Shown in pieces: positions 1-8,083 of a DNA stretch of 64,000 nt (the first letter of the stretch is position 1; every line of letters starts with the position of its first letter). The stretch covers positions 1 to 64,000 of the forward strand of contig NZ_FMYM01000006.1 in assembly GCF_900096965.1 (NCBI RefSeq), given 5' to 3'. The position numbers and the translations under genes were made by a program. Below the pieces are notes generated by a model. It worked only from the letters and a program-made list of their open reading frames with translations. It made no database searches and was not told the DNA's origin. This stretch comes from Shouchella lonarensis (GTDB lineage: Bacteria; Bacillota; Bacilli; Bacillales; Bacillaceae_D).

Positions 1-518
1 GACCTACCGGACCTACTGGACCTACTGGACCTACTGGACCTACTGGACCTACTGGACCTACTGGACCTACTGGACCTACTGGACCTACTGGACCTGTCGG
101 CGCCGTTGCCCGATATATCATTCTTTCTTCTGATGGTCAAGGACCTTTCGCATCAAATGCCACCATTACTTTCCAACATGAAGAACCTGCATCGTTAGCA
201 ACCGACTTTATTACAGAAGTGACACCAGGTTCTTACCAACTGGAGCCCGGCGTTTATGAAATGTATATCGTTGTACGTGGCACAGCAGATACAAACGTCC
301 GACTGCGTGTTGACGGAAATCCTATATTTGGCTCTACAAACCGAGTTATTGCTAATCAATCAACGACACTCGTGACATTTGTAAGTGTAACTACGCAATC
401 AACCATTGAATGGTTCCCATTTGGCGCCAGCCTCACATTAGACAATACGCCTGTCGATGGTGTAGCGTTTACAAACGCTTCTCTCACCTTTATCAAACTG
501 AGTGTTGATCCTGAATAG
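1..518 (+). CDS. Collagen-like surface/exosporium protein, C-terminal part (5' truncated by window)
   Basis: The frame is open from the first base and starts with about 30 residues of Gly-Pro-Thr triplets, the collagen-like repeat of Bacillus exosporium filament proteins such as BclA. It runs into a non-repetitive domain of about 140 residues beginning GPVGAVARYIILSSDG and ending at the TAG at 516-518. The C-terminal part is rich in beta-branched residues and aromatic strands, as expected for the trimerising C1q/TNF-like head of BclA-type proteins. The fold assignment is inference; no motif proves it. The N-terminus lies outside the window. A strong terminator follows 31 bases after the stop. 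A second collagen-like gene sits at 51.5 kb, and the two have different repeat types (GPT here, mostly G-A/V-T there). Confidence 0.8.
   Translation, partial: PTGPTGPTGPTGPTGPTGPTGPTGPTGPTGPVGAVARYIILSSDGQGPFASNATITFQHEEPASLATDFITEVTPGSYQLEPGVYEMYIVVRGTADTNVRLRVDGNPIFGSTNRVIANQSTTLVTFVSVTTQSTIEWFPFGASLTLDNTPVDGVAFTNASLTFIKLSVDPE
9..89 (+). repeat. Nine perfect tandem copies of a 9-nt collagen-coding unit
   Basis: The unit ggacctact (Gly-Pro-Thr) is repeated nine times without a single change, including at third codon positions. The array continues off the left edge with at least one near-copy. Such identity implies recent expansion or homogenisation by slippage or recombination. Confidence 0.93.
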
Positions 519-549
519 CGCATGGGCAGTTAAATTATGATACGACAGG

Positions 550-592
550 GACTGTCTAAAGATCAGAGCGTGATCTTTAGACAGTCTTTTTT
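550..592 (+). terminator. Rho-independent terminator of the collagen-like gene
   Basis: A perfect 16-bp inverted repeat (550-565 with 571-586), 5-nt loop, followed by six T. The stem sequence gactgt..aaagatca resembles the one at 761-803. Confidence 0.88.
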
Positions 593-760
593 ACAAGTAG
601 AACATCTCTACACTACTTCATCCATTCGCACACATCTTTTCTCCTGCCTACTGTCAAGCAAACAGGAGAAAAAAATAAAGCTAATTCAGCGGTAACCGGT
701 AAATGCCTTCGATTTCGCATAAATTTCCTTTATCCACTGTGGCATTACGTCTACCAAAAC

Positions 761-803
761 AGGACTGTTCCAAAAGATCACATTGATCTTTAAGAACAGT
801 CCT
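761..803 (-). terminator. Probable terminator of psd
   Basis: Arms 761-780 and 784-803 pair over 20 positions with two mismatches around a 3-nt loop. Read on the minus strand it lies 8 bases after the psd stop and is followed by a short T stretch (gtttt). The stretch 593-760 before it holds no gene that I can support. Confidence 0.65.
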
Positions 804-811
804 GATGTATT

Positions 812-1588
812 TCACAACAACGCCCCAATCACTTCCCCCATTCTAACCTCGTCCCCATTTTTCACTTTTATATCGACTGTTCCGTGCTCATAAATCAAAA
901 TGACCGTCGAACCAAATGAAAAATAAGCAACTTCTTCTCCTTTCTTCCATGCGTCACTTTTATTCGTTCGGATAATACTGTTGACATTTGTCGCGCCAAC
1001 ATTTACAAGTGCCATCTTTTTTTGAGATGGTAACAATAGTTCGAGCACTTGCCGGTAGTTTTTTGATAACGCTCTTTTGCCGTATTTGAGCCCTAATTCG
1101 TTCACGGGGTACGAACGCCCGCCAAGCACTCGTTCACGTACACATGTCGCATCAACCGGACTATGGATACGGTGATAGTGGCTCGGGCTTAAATATAAGA
1201 CAACGTACTGCCCCCTTTCATATTGGCTCGCCACATCTTTCCCTCCAAGGAGTTCTTCAGCTGCGTACTGTTTTCCCTTCACTTGAAAACACATCTCAGG
1301 CGTCATTTCACCTGCCTCCACGCAAACCCCATCGACAGGAGCAACCATTTCATCCTCACCTAAAGCGATCGGCCTTGCACCTTTTTTTAATTCTCGAATA
1401 AAAAAGTGATGGAGACTGTCAAAGTCATCTATTGGCGCTTTTGCTTCAGATACGTCAACTTGATATGTACGACAATACCACGGGATCAAACCTTTACTCA
1501 TACGTGACTGCGAAAATTTTTTTAACAATGCGCTTGCTACTTTGTGATTATGTAGTTCAATACACGCACGAAATAATTGTTTTTTCAT
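812..1588 (-). CDS. psd: Phosphatidylserine decarboxylase proenzyme
   Basis: Converts phosphatidylserine to phosphatidylethanolamine at the cytoplasmic membrane. The enzyme is made as a proenzyme that self-cleaves to create a pyruvoyl group. The cleavage motif Gly-Ser-Thr lies at residues 226-228 (YFSFGSTVIL), 31 residues from the C-terminus, and the conserved blocks VAPVDGV and YLSPSHYHRIHSPVD are present. I chose the ATG at 1588 (258 aa, MKKQLFRACIELHNH) because GGAGGA stands 5 bases upstream and the length matches the roughly 260-residue Bacillus family. A longer frame to 1702 has no such support. It is divergent from pssA, whose product supplies its substrate, across 139 bases. Confidence 0.94.
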   Translation of the reverse strand: MKKQLFRACIELHNHKVASALLKKFSQSRMSKGLIPWYCRTYQVDVSEAKAPIDDFDSLHHFFIRELKKGARPIALGEDEMVAPVDGVCVEAGEMTPEMCFQVKGKQYAAEELLGGKDVASQYERGQYVVLYLSPSHYHRIHSPVDATCVRERVLGGRSYPVNELGLKYGKRALSKNYRQVLELLLPSQKKMALVNVGATNVNSIIRTNKSDAWKKGEEVAYFSFGSTVILIYEHGTVDIKVKNGDEVRMGEVIGALL

Positions 1589-1650
1589 GAAATCCTCCAA
1601 CGACATCCTTGTATATTTACTTCCAAAATAAATTGATACGCGATATATTC

Positions 1651-1679
1651 TTCGACTCCTCATTGTTTTATGATATAAT
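1651..1679 (+). promoter_or_regulatory. Candidate sigma-A promoter of pssA
   Basis: A perfect TATAAT at 1674-1679 lies 48 bases before the pssA ATG. The -35 (ttcgac, 17-bp spacing) is weak. The same AT-rich region must also carry the divergent psd promoter. Confidence 0.42.
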
Positions 1680-1727
1680 ATACGTTCAAGAAGGGGATCC
1701 ACCTTCTAGAGAAGAGGTGAACAACAT

Positions 1728-2267
1728 ATGTTTTTGCTCGAACAACTTTCCATCACAACAAAAAAGATAAAAACACAACTTGCAAACATCGCCACGCTGG
1801 CCAATTTAGGTGCAGGCGTCACGGCTATCCTTCTGACATTGCAAGGAAATACGAACGCAGGACTTTTATTTATTATTATTGCTGCCATGCTCGATCGTTT
1901 AGATGGCTATCTTGCCAGAAAATTAAACATTACCTCTGAACTTGGAAAACAATTGGATTCTTTAAGCGACCTTGTCTCATTTGGCGTCGCACCTGCTGTT
2001 CTCATCTTTCAACTAAGTTTAACGGAAATTGGTTTTATCGGTGGGGTGGCCGTTGTTCTCTTTATCACTTGTGGTGCACTACGCCTCGCCCGATTTAATA
2101 TTACTGAATCGCAAAATGAATTCATCGGGCTACCCATTACTGCTGCTGGCTGTTTACTCGTTTTCTTTTCATTATTTCATGGCAACATTGGCGCACCCAT
2201 GTATACCGTGCTTATGATTTCATTGGCTGGGCTCATGATTAGCAACATCAGAATTAAAAAAGCATAA
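1728..2267 (+). CDS. pssA: CDP-diacylglycerol-serine O-phosphatidyltransferase
   Basis: Membrane enzyme joining serine to CDP-diacylglycerol to give phosphatidylserine, the substrate of Psd. The CDP-alcohol phosphotransferase signature is complete: D56, D59-G60, A63-R64, G73, D77 and D81 (motif DG-x2-AR-x8-G-x3-D-x3-D). Several hydrophobic segments flank it. At 179 residues it is close to the B. subtilis enzyme. The ATG at 1728 follows gaagaggtg at suitable spacing. Divergent from psd, so the two-step pathway is encoded by facing genes with a shared control region. An imperfect inverted repeat at 2268-2326 follows, without a clear T run. Confidence 0.93.
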   Translation: MFLLEQLSITTKKIKTQLANIATLANLGAGVTAILLTLQGNTNAGLLFIIIAAMLDRLDGYLARKLNITSELGKQLDSLSDLVSFGVAPAVLIFQLSLTEIGFIGGVAVVLFITCGALRLARFNITESQNEFIGLPITAAGCLLVFFSLFHGNIGAPMYTVLMISLAGLMISNIRIKKA

Positions 2268-2364
2268 GCTTGGGAAGTCCTCTTCCAGTGTACCAAATTT
2301 TTCATCATATGAGGAGGCTTCCAAGCCAAAAACAAAAAAAATCCTACTCTTTTTCTCTTAACCC

Positions 2365-2393
2365 TTGACATCACAAGCATTCCTAAGTAAATT
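2365..2393 (+). promoter_or_regulatory. Candidate sigma-A promoter of hup
   Basis: TTGACA (2365-2370), 17-bp spacer, taaatt (2388-2393), 102 bases before the hup ATG. The -35 is consensus and the -10 matches 4 of 6. Confidence 0.5.
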
Positions 2394-2495
2394 AAGGACA
2401 GGCATCACGTCTCTCCTTGTCCTTGTGACATTTGCAAGCCATGTACTTAAGTAAGAACGAACGCCATTCTATAATAAGAAAAGGAGTTTTTCAAA

Positions 2496-2771
2496 ATGAA
2501 CAAAACAGATTTGATTAATGCAGTTGCAGAAGAAACAGATATCGCAAAGAAGGATGCCTCAAAAGCTGTTGACGCAGTTTTTGAGAAAATTACATCTGCA
2601 CTTGTAGAAGGTGAAAAAGTACAACTTGTTGGTTTTGGCAGCTTTGAAGTCCGCGAACGCGCTGCTCGTAAAGGTCGTAACCCACAAACAGGTGAGGAAA
2701 TTGAAATTGCAGCAACAAAAAATCCTGCATTCAAACCAGGTAAGCAATTAAAAGACGCTGTCAACGGCTAA
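2496..2771 (+). CDS. hup: DNA-binding protein HU (HBsu type)
   Basis: Small histone-like protein (91 aa) that bends and compacts DNA as a homodimer. The sequence follows the HU pattern throughout: [12 protein letters not shown] start, the [21 protein letters not shown] segment of beta-arm entry, and the [16 protein letters not shown] ending with the conserved proline-bearing DNA-binding arm. AAGGAG precedes the ATG. It is monocistronic, between a candidate promoter at 2365 and a strong terminator at 2826-2860. Nothing unusual in length or sequence. Confidence 0.97.
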   Translation: MNKTDLINAVAEETDIAKKDASKAVDAVFEKITSALVEGEKVQLVGFGSFEVRERAARKGRNPQTGEEIEIAATKNPAFKPGKQLKDAVNG

Positions 2772-2825
2772 TTCCTCACCCGTGTTTTATATACGCTTGT
2801 AGGATTCATCCGTACAAGCAACCTT

Positions 2826-2860
2826 AAAAAACCACTTCTCACATGCAGAAGTGGTTTTTT
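2826..2860 (+). terminator. Terminator of hup
   Basis: Perfect 14-bp stem (2826-2839 with 2847-2860), 7-nt loop, right arm ending in six T. The A/T-rich arms could also work on the other strand. Confidence 0.9.
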
Positions 2861-2906
2861 ACGATTTCATCCCAACTACTTTTTAATGAATTGACATCGT
2901 ACAGAC

Positions 2907-2934
2907 ACACCAGCCCAATTCAGTGCATACATTA
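2907..2934 (+). promoter_or_regulatory. Candidate mother-cell (sigma-K/sigma-E type) promoter of sigK
   Basis: CATACATTA at 2926-2934 fits the sigma-K -10 (CATAnnnTA) and overlaps the sigma-E form (CATACAnT). AC at 2907-2908 is 17 bases upstream as a minimal sigma-K -35. It lies 29 bases before the sigK ATG. sigK is known to be read by both factors in B. subtilis; assignment here is inference. Confidence 0.42.
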
Positions 2935-2962
2935 AAACAACGCATGGGAGGGGGAATGTGCG

Positions 2963-3697
2963 ATGTCTAGCATCCTTGCAGCTATGACGTACTTTATAAA
3001 AGAAATTGTTGTTTTTGTTTCTTATGTTAAAAATAACGCCTTTCCACAGCCATTAAATAAATCAGAAGAAAAAAAATGCCTTGAATTAATGGCCGAAGGA
3101 GATATTGAAGCACGGAATCGTTTAATTGAACACAACCTCCGTCTCGTAGCACATATTGTCAAAAAGTTCGAAAATACACGTGAAGACACAGAAGACCTTA
3201 TTTCGATTGGTACGATTGGTCTGATTAAAGCAATTGAAAGTTATTCCGCCGGGAAAGGCACCAAACTTGCCACGTATGCAGCACGATGCATTGAAAATGA
3301 AATCCTTATGCATCTAAGATCATTAAAAAAAGTTAGGCGCGATGTTTCTTTACAAGATCCTATTGGTACGGATAAAGAAGGCAATATCATTTCTCTTATT
3401 GATGTCATTCAAGAGGAATCTGATGACATTGCTGATATCATCCAAAAAGAGATGGAGAAGAAACAACTACATGAATATATCCATATTTTAGACGCACGTG
3501 AGCAAGAAGTGATAATGAGTCGGTTCGGTTTACAAACAGATAAAGAAAAGACACAACGGGAGATTGCAAAAAAATTGAACATCTCGCGTAGTTACGTCTC
3601 AAGGATTGAGAAACGTGCATTAATGAAATTGTTTCATGAGTTTTACAAACAAAGCCGGGGGCATTTACATCCTCAAAAAAGAAGTCGGGAAGAATGA
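2963..3697 (+). CDS. sigK: Pro-sigma-K, late mother-cell RNA polymerase sigma factor
   Basis: Directs late mother-cell transcription (coat, exosporium, germination genes). The protein (244 aa) has a hydrophobic pro-sequence of about 20 residues followed by [23 protein letters not shown]. The Ser20-Tyr21 junction matches the SpoIVFB cleavage site known in B. subtilis. Sigma region 2 ([49 protein letters not shown]) and region 4 ([32 protein letters not shown]) are complete. The ATG follows a very strong GGGAGGGGG. The gene is continuous, unlike B. subtilis where the skin element splits it, so no excision step is needed. It is a likely regulator of the collagen-like genes at both ends of the window. 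Confidence 0.96.
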   Translation: MSSILAAMTYFIKEIVVFVSYVKNNAFPQPLNKSEEKKCLELMAEGDIEARNRLIEHNLRLVAHIVKKFENTREDTEDLISIGTIGLIKAIESYSAGKGTKLATYAARCIENEILMHLRSLKKVRRDVSLQDPIGTDKEGNIISLIDVIQEESDDIADIIQKEMEKKQLHEYIHILDAREQEVIMSRFGLQTDKEKTQREIAKKLNISRSYVSRIEKRALMKLFHEFYKQSRGHLHPQKRSREE

Positions 3698-3734
3698 GTG
3701 CCCCCAGCTACTGCGGGATTTTTGTCATAGGCAG

Positions 3735-5879
3735 TTAATCTTTCACCTTAAGCAATCGCAAGCTATTTAAAATGACGAGTAACGTCGCGCCAACATCAGA
3801 TAAAATTGCAACCCAAAGTGTGAGCCAACCTGGAATCACAAGCAATAAAGCGAACAATTTTAAGCCGAGCGCAAAAGAAATATTTTGTTTAATAATCGCT
3901 AAAGCCCGTCGACTTAGTTTCATCGCGTACGGTAACTTTTTTAAGTCATCTGACATCAGTGCGACATCGGCTGTTTCGAGTGCGGTGTCGACACCCGCGC
4001 CACCCATCGCAACGCCGACCGTTGCAGCTGCCAATGCTGGTGCATCATTTACCCCATCGCCCACCATGGCAACTTTTCCGTGCTCCTCGCGGTACGACTT
4101 TACTGCATCAAGTTTATCTTCTGGCATGAGCGAGGCGCGTACTTCCGTGATCCCAACCATTTGCGCAAGCGCCTGTGCTGTCGTCTCATGATCACCTGTT
4201 AACATGACCGTTTTCTTTACCCCAAGTTGTTGTAACTTCGAGACGACGTGCTTGCTTTCTTCACGTACTTGGTCAGCAATTGCCAGCACGGCGATCAAGT
4301 CGCGATCTGTCCCAAATACAATTACACTTTTTCCTTGACGTTGAAAGGTGGTAATCTCAGCTTGTAATGACGCGTTCTCCACTTCCTTTAAACGTGACTG
4401 AAAAAATGCCGGACGACACGCGTAATATGTGATACCATCAATCACACCGCAAATCCCTTTCCCAGTCATGGAAGAAAAATCGTCCACTTCCAACTGTTGA
4501 AAAGCAATCCCTTCTGCAGAGATCTGCTTTAACACCGCAGAAGCGAGCGGATGCTGTGAACGGCTCTCAAGCGCCGCTAGACAAGCAAGTGCTTCTCCCC
4601 GATCAAACACCCCATGCATACGTACATCGGTCACAGCAGGCACGCCAGCTGTCAATGTGCCCGTCTTATCAAATGCGACGACTTTCATGGAGCCGAGCGC
4701 TTCTAAATACGCACCGCCTTTAATGAGCACACCGTGTTTTGCGGCGTTGCCAATCGCAGTCACAATGGCAACTGGTGTGGAAATGACAAGCGCACATGGA
4801 CAACCTACAACGAGCACCGCTAACCCTTGATACACCCATACTGTCCAAGAAGCACCCAATAACAATGGCGGGATGATCATTACAAGTAATGCGACAATGA
4901 TAATTGCCGGCGTGTAATATTTAGCAAACCGATCGACAAACGCTTGTGCTGGCGCGCGCGCTGCTTGCGCTTCTTCAACGAGTTTAATGACTTTCGCAAT
5001 CGTTGTATCGGCCACATGTTTTGTAACCTCGATCTCTAACCAGCCCTCTTCATTCAACGTCCCTGCATACACTTGGTCTGTCACTTTCTTCTCAACTGGC
5101 AAGGATTCACCTGTAATGGCGGCCTGATTCACTGTCGAATGCCCCGTTACAACCGTCCCATCTAATGCAATTTTCTCACCTGGTTTCACAATCATCATTT
5201 CACCAATTGTGACATCCTCTACTTTTACACTCACCTCGTGACCATCACGTTTCACTGTGGCAGTCTTCGGTGTCTTTCCCATTAACGAACGAATGGACTG
5301 TCGGGCGCGATCCATCGAAAATCGTTCCAACGCCTCACCAACCGCAAACAACACAACGATAATTGCTCCTTCAACCCATTCACCGAGAATGGCGGCACCA
5401 ATGACTGCAATCGTCATTAACGTCTTCATATCGAAGCGCGCGTGCAGAAGATTCATAAATCCTGTTATAAACAGTGTGTAGCCACCAATAATCATCGCAA
5501 GTGCAAATGGCAAAATTGTAAAAAGCCAGTGCGCACCTGTGTAGAGAGGCAGGATCAATCCAGCAACCACAAGAAACGACGCCATAAGAATATGTCCATA
5601 CCTTTCTATTAATGAGGTGCTTTTCACATCTTCTGCGGCATGACCAGCTTCTTCGTCTACTTTAACAACGAGCTTTTCAAAAGCGCCTGCCTTTTCTAAT
5701 GCGGCTATCGTTGTTGTGCCATAAACCGTAATCTTTTCAGCCGTAAAGTTTACTTTAGCGTCTTGCACCCCGTCTAGCCGTTTCACATTTTTTTCAAACG
5801 TTTCAGCACATCCAGGACAACTAAAGCCTTTCACACGGTAAATTTCTTTTTTGTCTTCACGCGCGAGTGATTCACCCAT
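3735..5879 (-). CDS. cadA: Cd/Zn/Pb-exporting P1B-type ATPase
   Basis: Pumps Cd2+, Zn2+ or Pb2+ out of the cell at the expense of ATP. In order it shows an N-terminal heavy-metal-binding domain with C21-P-G-C24, membrane helices, the actuator motif TGES, the metal-translocating CPC in VVGCPCALVISTP, the phosphorylation site DKTGTLT, a nucleotide-binding HP dipeptide (SQHPLAS), MLTGD and GDGVNDAPAL. The CPC and the CadC neighbour point to the Zn/Cd/Pb subclass rather than copper. The frame opens upstream at a TTG, but the ATG at 5879 (714 aa) follows AAGGAG and overlaps the cadC stop by 8 bases, which indicates translational coupling. It converges on sigK. Confidence 0.93.
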   Translation of the reverse strand: MGESLAREDKKEIYRVKGFSCPGCAETFEKNVKRLDGVQDAKVNFTAEKITVYGTTTIAALEKAGAFEKLVVKVDEEAGHAAEDVKSTSLIERYGHILMASFLVVAGLILPLYTGAHWLFTILPFALAMIIGGYTLFITGFMNLLHARFDMKTLMTIAVIGAAILGEWVEGAIIVVLFAVGEALERFSMDRARQSIRSLMGKTPKTATVKRDGHEVSVKVEDVTIGEMMIVKPGEKIALDGTVVTGHSTVNQAAITGESLPVEKKVTDQVYAGTLNEEGWLEIEVTKHVADTTIAKVIKLVEEAQAARAPAQAFVDRFAKYYTPAIIIVALLVMIIPPLLLGASWTVWVYQGLAVLVVGCPCALVISTPVAIVTAIGNAAKHGVLIKGGAYLEALGSMKVVAFDKTGTLTAGVPAVTDVRMHGVFDRGEALACLAALESRSQHPLASAVLKQISAEGIAFQQLEVDDFSSMTGKGICGVIDGITYYACRPAFFQSRLKEVENASLQAEITTFQRQGKSVIVFGTDRDLIAVLAIADQVREESKHVVSKLQQLGVKKTVMLTGDHETTAQALAQMVGITEVRASLMPEDKLDAVKSYREEHGKVAMVGDGVNDAPALAAATVGVAMGGAGVDTALETADVALMSDDLKKLPYAMKLSRRALAIIKQNISFALGLKLFALLLVIPGWLTLWVAILSDVGATLLVILNSLRLLKVKD

Positions 5880-6252
5880 GACCCGACATCTCCTTACTAT
5901 GGATATTGGCAATATGAACCAAGTCTTTTACATGATCGTCTTGTAAAGAATAAAACACGAGTTTCCCCTCTTTGCGACTCTTTGCGATGCCTAACAAGCG
6001 TAAATGCCGCAAGTGATGCGAGGCTGTCGCCGTTGTTGCACCAATGATTGTGGCAATGTCGCACACGCATAGTTCCTTTTCTTGCAACAAGCAATAAGCA
6101 ATTTTCAAGCGTGTCTCATCTGCTAATGCTTTAAATATATTTGCGACTGGCGCAAGATCCTCTTTTGCTACTAACAAGGAAACACGTCTCACTTTTTCTT
6201 CGTCATAGCAAAATGTTTCACACACTTCTTTCGTTTGCTTCTTTGTTGTCAT
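5872..6252 (-). CDS. cadC: ArsR/SmtB-family metal-sensing repressor CadC
   Basis: Dissociates from the cad operator when Cd, Pb or Zn binds. The 126-residue winged-helix protein has the CadC-type thiolate ligands: C11 and C15 in the N-terminal extension (CETFCYDEEK) and C62/C64 in ELCVCDIA. The recognition helix region is TTATASHHLRHLRLLGI. The C-terminal helix carries DDHVKDLVHIANIH, the place of the second metal site in this family. It is the first gene of cadCA, with GAGGTGG before the ATG. Two palindromes flank its promoter (6267-6286 and 6326-6345). Confidence 0.92.
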   Translation of the reverse strand: MTTKKQTKEVCETFCYDEEKVRRVSLLVAKEDLAPVANIFKALADETRLKIAYCLLQEKELCVCDIATIIGATTATASHHLRHLRLLGIAKSRKEGKLVFYSLQDDHVKDLVHIANIHSKEMSGHG

Positions 6253-6266
6253 CCACTATCCACCTC

Positions 6267-6286
6267 AATCAAATGATCATTTGATT
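6267..6286. promoter_or_regulatory. CadC operator 1
   Basis: Perfect 20-bp palindrome AATCAAATGATCATTTGATT just downstream of the cadC -10. It contains the TCAAAT...ATTTGA half sites typical of CadC/ArsR operators. Confidence 0.78.
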
Positions 6287-6289
6287 ATT

Positions 6290-6319
6290 AGTTTACACAT
6301 AGCCTACCCTTTTTGTCAA
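6290..6319 (-). promoter_or_regulatory. cadCA promoter
   Basis: On the minus strand: TTGACA (6319-6314), 18-bp spacer, TAAACT (6295-6290). It lies between the two operator palindromes, so bound CadC would cover both ends of the promoter. Confidence 0.65.
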
Positions 6320-6325
6320 TATAAT

Positions 6326-6345
6326 ATTCAAGTAATTATTTGAAT
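6326..6345. promoter_or_regulatory. CadC operator 2
   Basis: Near-perfect palindrome ATTCAAGTAATTATTTGAAT with one mismatched pair, 6 bases upstream of the cadC -35. It shares the TTCAA...TTGAA core with operator 1. Confidence 0.6.
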
Positions 6346-6418
6346 GTACATTTACTCGACCTTTGTGATGAAAAAAGATATACTTTACTTGATGAACCAC
6401 ATGAAGGGAGCCACTCAC

Positions 6419-7411
6419 ATGAAGTTTATTGACAATGAACAAATCACTGACCCACGTATCAATCTCGCTGTCGAAGAGTGGGCATTAAAACATTTGGACG
6501 AGGATGAAACATACTTACTATTTTACATCAACGAGCCTTCCATTATTATCGGCAAAAATCAAAATACATTTGAAGAAATCAACTTAGACTATGTAAAGGA
6601 AAATGGCATTCATGTCGTGAGACGACTCTCCGGTGGCGGCGCAGTCTACCATGACCTTGGTAACTTAAACTTTAGCTTTATTACAAAAGATGATGGGGCA
6701 TCTTTTAACGACTTCAAAAAGTTTACAGAACCCGTTGTCCGCGCGCTCGCTGAACTTGGCGTTGATGCAAAACTTACTGGGCGTAACGACATTCAAGTAG
6801 GCGAGCGCAAAATTTCCGGCAATGCTCAGTTTACAACGAAAGGACGGATGTTTTCCCACGGGACCTTGTTATTTAATTCAGAAATCGAACACGTTGTGTC
6901 GGCATTGAACGTGAAAGATGAAAAAATTCGTTCCAAAGGAATTAAATCCATTCGTAGCCGTGTGGCTAACATCGCTGAGTTTTTAGCTGAACCTATGTCG
7001 ATGGCCGATTTTAAAGCACATCTCCTCAAGCACATTTTCCATACGAACGAAACGATCCCAGCATACAAATTGTCGCAACAAGATTGGGCAGACATTCACT
7101 CGTTATCTGAAGCACGCTATAAAAATTGGGATTGGAATTTCGGCAAGTCCCCCACGTTTGATATCCAACGCGCCAAGCGTTTCCCCATTGGCACAATTGA
7201 TGTGCGCTTAAATGTACGTAAAGGAGTCATTACATCTTGTAAAATTTATGGTGATTTCTTCGGGACGCAAGATGTTGCCGAGCTTGCAGATGTGCTCATC
7301 GGCACACGGTATGCATTTGAACCTTTACAACAAGTGCTCGCTCCTGTCGATTTACAAGGCTACTTTGGCACTATTGACGCTGATGATTTTCTCCAGCTTC
7401 TCTATGCGTAA
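6419..7411 (+). CDS. lplJ: Lipoate-protein ligase A
   Basis: Attaches free lipoate to the lipoyl domains of 2-oxoacid dehydrogenases and glycine cleavage H protein through lipoyl-AMP. The 330-residue protein has the ligase block VVRRLSGGGAVYHDLGNLNFSF, the lipoyl-AMP-binding region GRNDIQVGERKISGNAQ with its catalytic lysine, and the C-terminal accessory domain. It closely follows B. subtilis LplJ from MKFIDNEQITDPRINLAVEEW onward. I therefore set the start at the ATG at 6419, after AAGGGAG, not the upstream codons of the open frame. A TATACT box lies at 6379-6384. It is probably co-transcribed with the Nudix gene 30 bases downstream. Confidence 0.95.
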   Translation: MKFIDNEQITDPRINLAVEEWALKHLDEDETYLLFYINEPSIIIGKNQNTFEEINLDYVKENGIHVVRRLSGGGAVYHDLGNLNFSFITKDDGASFNDFKKFTEPVVRALAELGVDAKLTGRNDIQVGERKISGNAQFTTKGRMFSHGTLLFNSEIEHVVSALNVKDEKIRSKGIKSIRSRVANIAEFLAEPMSMADFKAHLLKHIFHTNETIPAYKLSQQDWADIHSLSEARYKNWDWNFGKSPTFDIQRAKRFPIGTIDVRLNVRKGVITSCKIYGDFFGTQDVAELADVLIGTRYAFEPLQQVLAPVDLQGYFGTIDADDFLQLLYA

Positions 7412-7441
7412 CAGGACACTCATTTGAAAGGAGGATGCCTC

Positions 7442-8083
7442 TTGCCTACAATCGAACAAATTGAACGGATTTTTAAAGTACACCCGGCTCCGTCATCTCA
7501 ACCAGCTAAACAAGCGGCAGTCATTTTGCCGCTTGTCACTATTGGTGGACAGACGCATGTACTGTTTCAGACGCGCGCACATACATTGAAAAAACAACCT
7601 GGGGAAACATGCTTTCCCGGCGGGCACGTAGAACCATTTGACGATACCGTCGCGCACGCTGCGATTCGTGAATGTACTGAAGAGCTAGGGCTTGCACAAA
7701 CAGATATTACCATGATCGCACCGTTGCCAAAAGTTGAAGCCCCTCATCAACAGCTTGTCATCCATCCATACTTAGCAAACATTCGTGATGTTCACCAGAT
7801 CACCATCGATCCAAGTGAAGTCGCCGATTGGTTCACGATCCCACTCGCCTACTTATTGACGAATCCACCACAGATTGGACACTTCAATGTAACGGTCGAA
7901 CCAGCTGAAGATTTCCCAATCGAAAAAATTGCAAATCAAGGGGGGTACATCCGTCGTACCTACATGTTACAAGAGTATTTCTACACATATAAAGGGCGAA
8001 CCGTTTGGGGATTGACAGCACGAATCTTACAGCAATTCCTTAGTCATTTGCAGCAGGAGATGACGTCTTCTGATCCCCTTTAG
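7442..8083 (+). CDS. Nudix hydrolase, CoA-diphosphatase type
   Basis: The Nudix box GGHVEPFDDTVAHAAIRE, followed by CTEELG, has the one-residue-longer spacing seen in coenzyme A diphosphatases (NudL/YeaB group). The preceding LKKQPGETCFPGG fits the CoA-pyrophosphatase signature. The likely reaction is cleavage of (oxidised) CoA to phosphopantetheine and 3',5'-ADP. A TTG start at 7442 is preferred because AAGGAGG lies 7 bases upstream, giving 213 residues; the upstream TTG at 7424 overlaps that site. Its last 44 bases overlap the convergent efflux gene. The family is clear, the exact substrate is inferred. Confidence 0.82.
   Translation: MPTIEQIERIFKVHPAPSSQPAKQAAVILPLVTIGGQTHVLFQTRAHTLKKQPGETCFPGGHVEPFDDTVAHAAIRECTEELGLAQTDITMIAPLPKVEAPHQQLVIHPYLANIRDVHQITIDPSEVADWFTIPLAYLLTNPPQIGHFNVTVEPAEDFPIEKIANQGGYIRRTYMLQEYFYTYKGRTVWGLTARILQQFLSHLQQEMTSSDPL

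Noticed and set aside
1-95. Short regular repeat that could be taken for a CRISPR-like or satellite array
   Set aside because: The unit is 9 nt with no spacers and encodes Gly-Pro-Thr in frame with the following domain.
637-672. Hairpin ttttctcctg / caggagaaaa
   Set aside because: Loop of 16 nt and no T run after either arm; too weak to call a terminator.
2268-2326. Imperfect inverted repeat after pssA
   Set aside because: Long loop, imperfect pairing and A-rich rather than T-rich sequence after it; possible but unsupported as a terminator.
2963-3697. Skin-type element interrupting sigK
   Set aside because: The reading frame is continuous from the pro-sequence to region 4.
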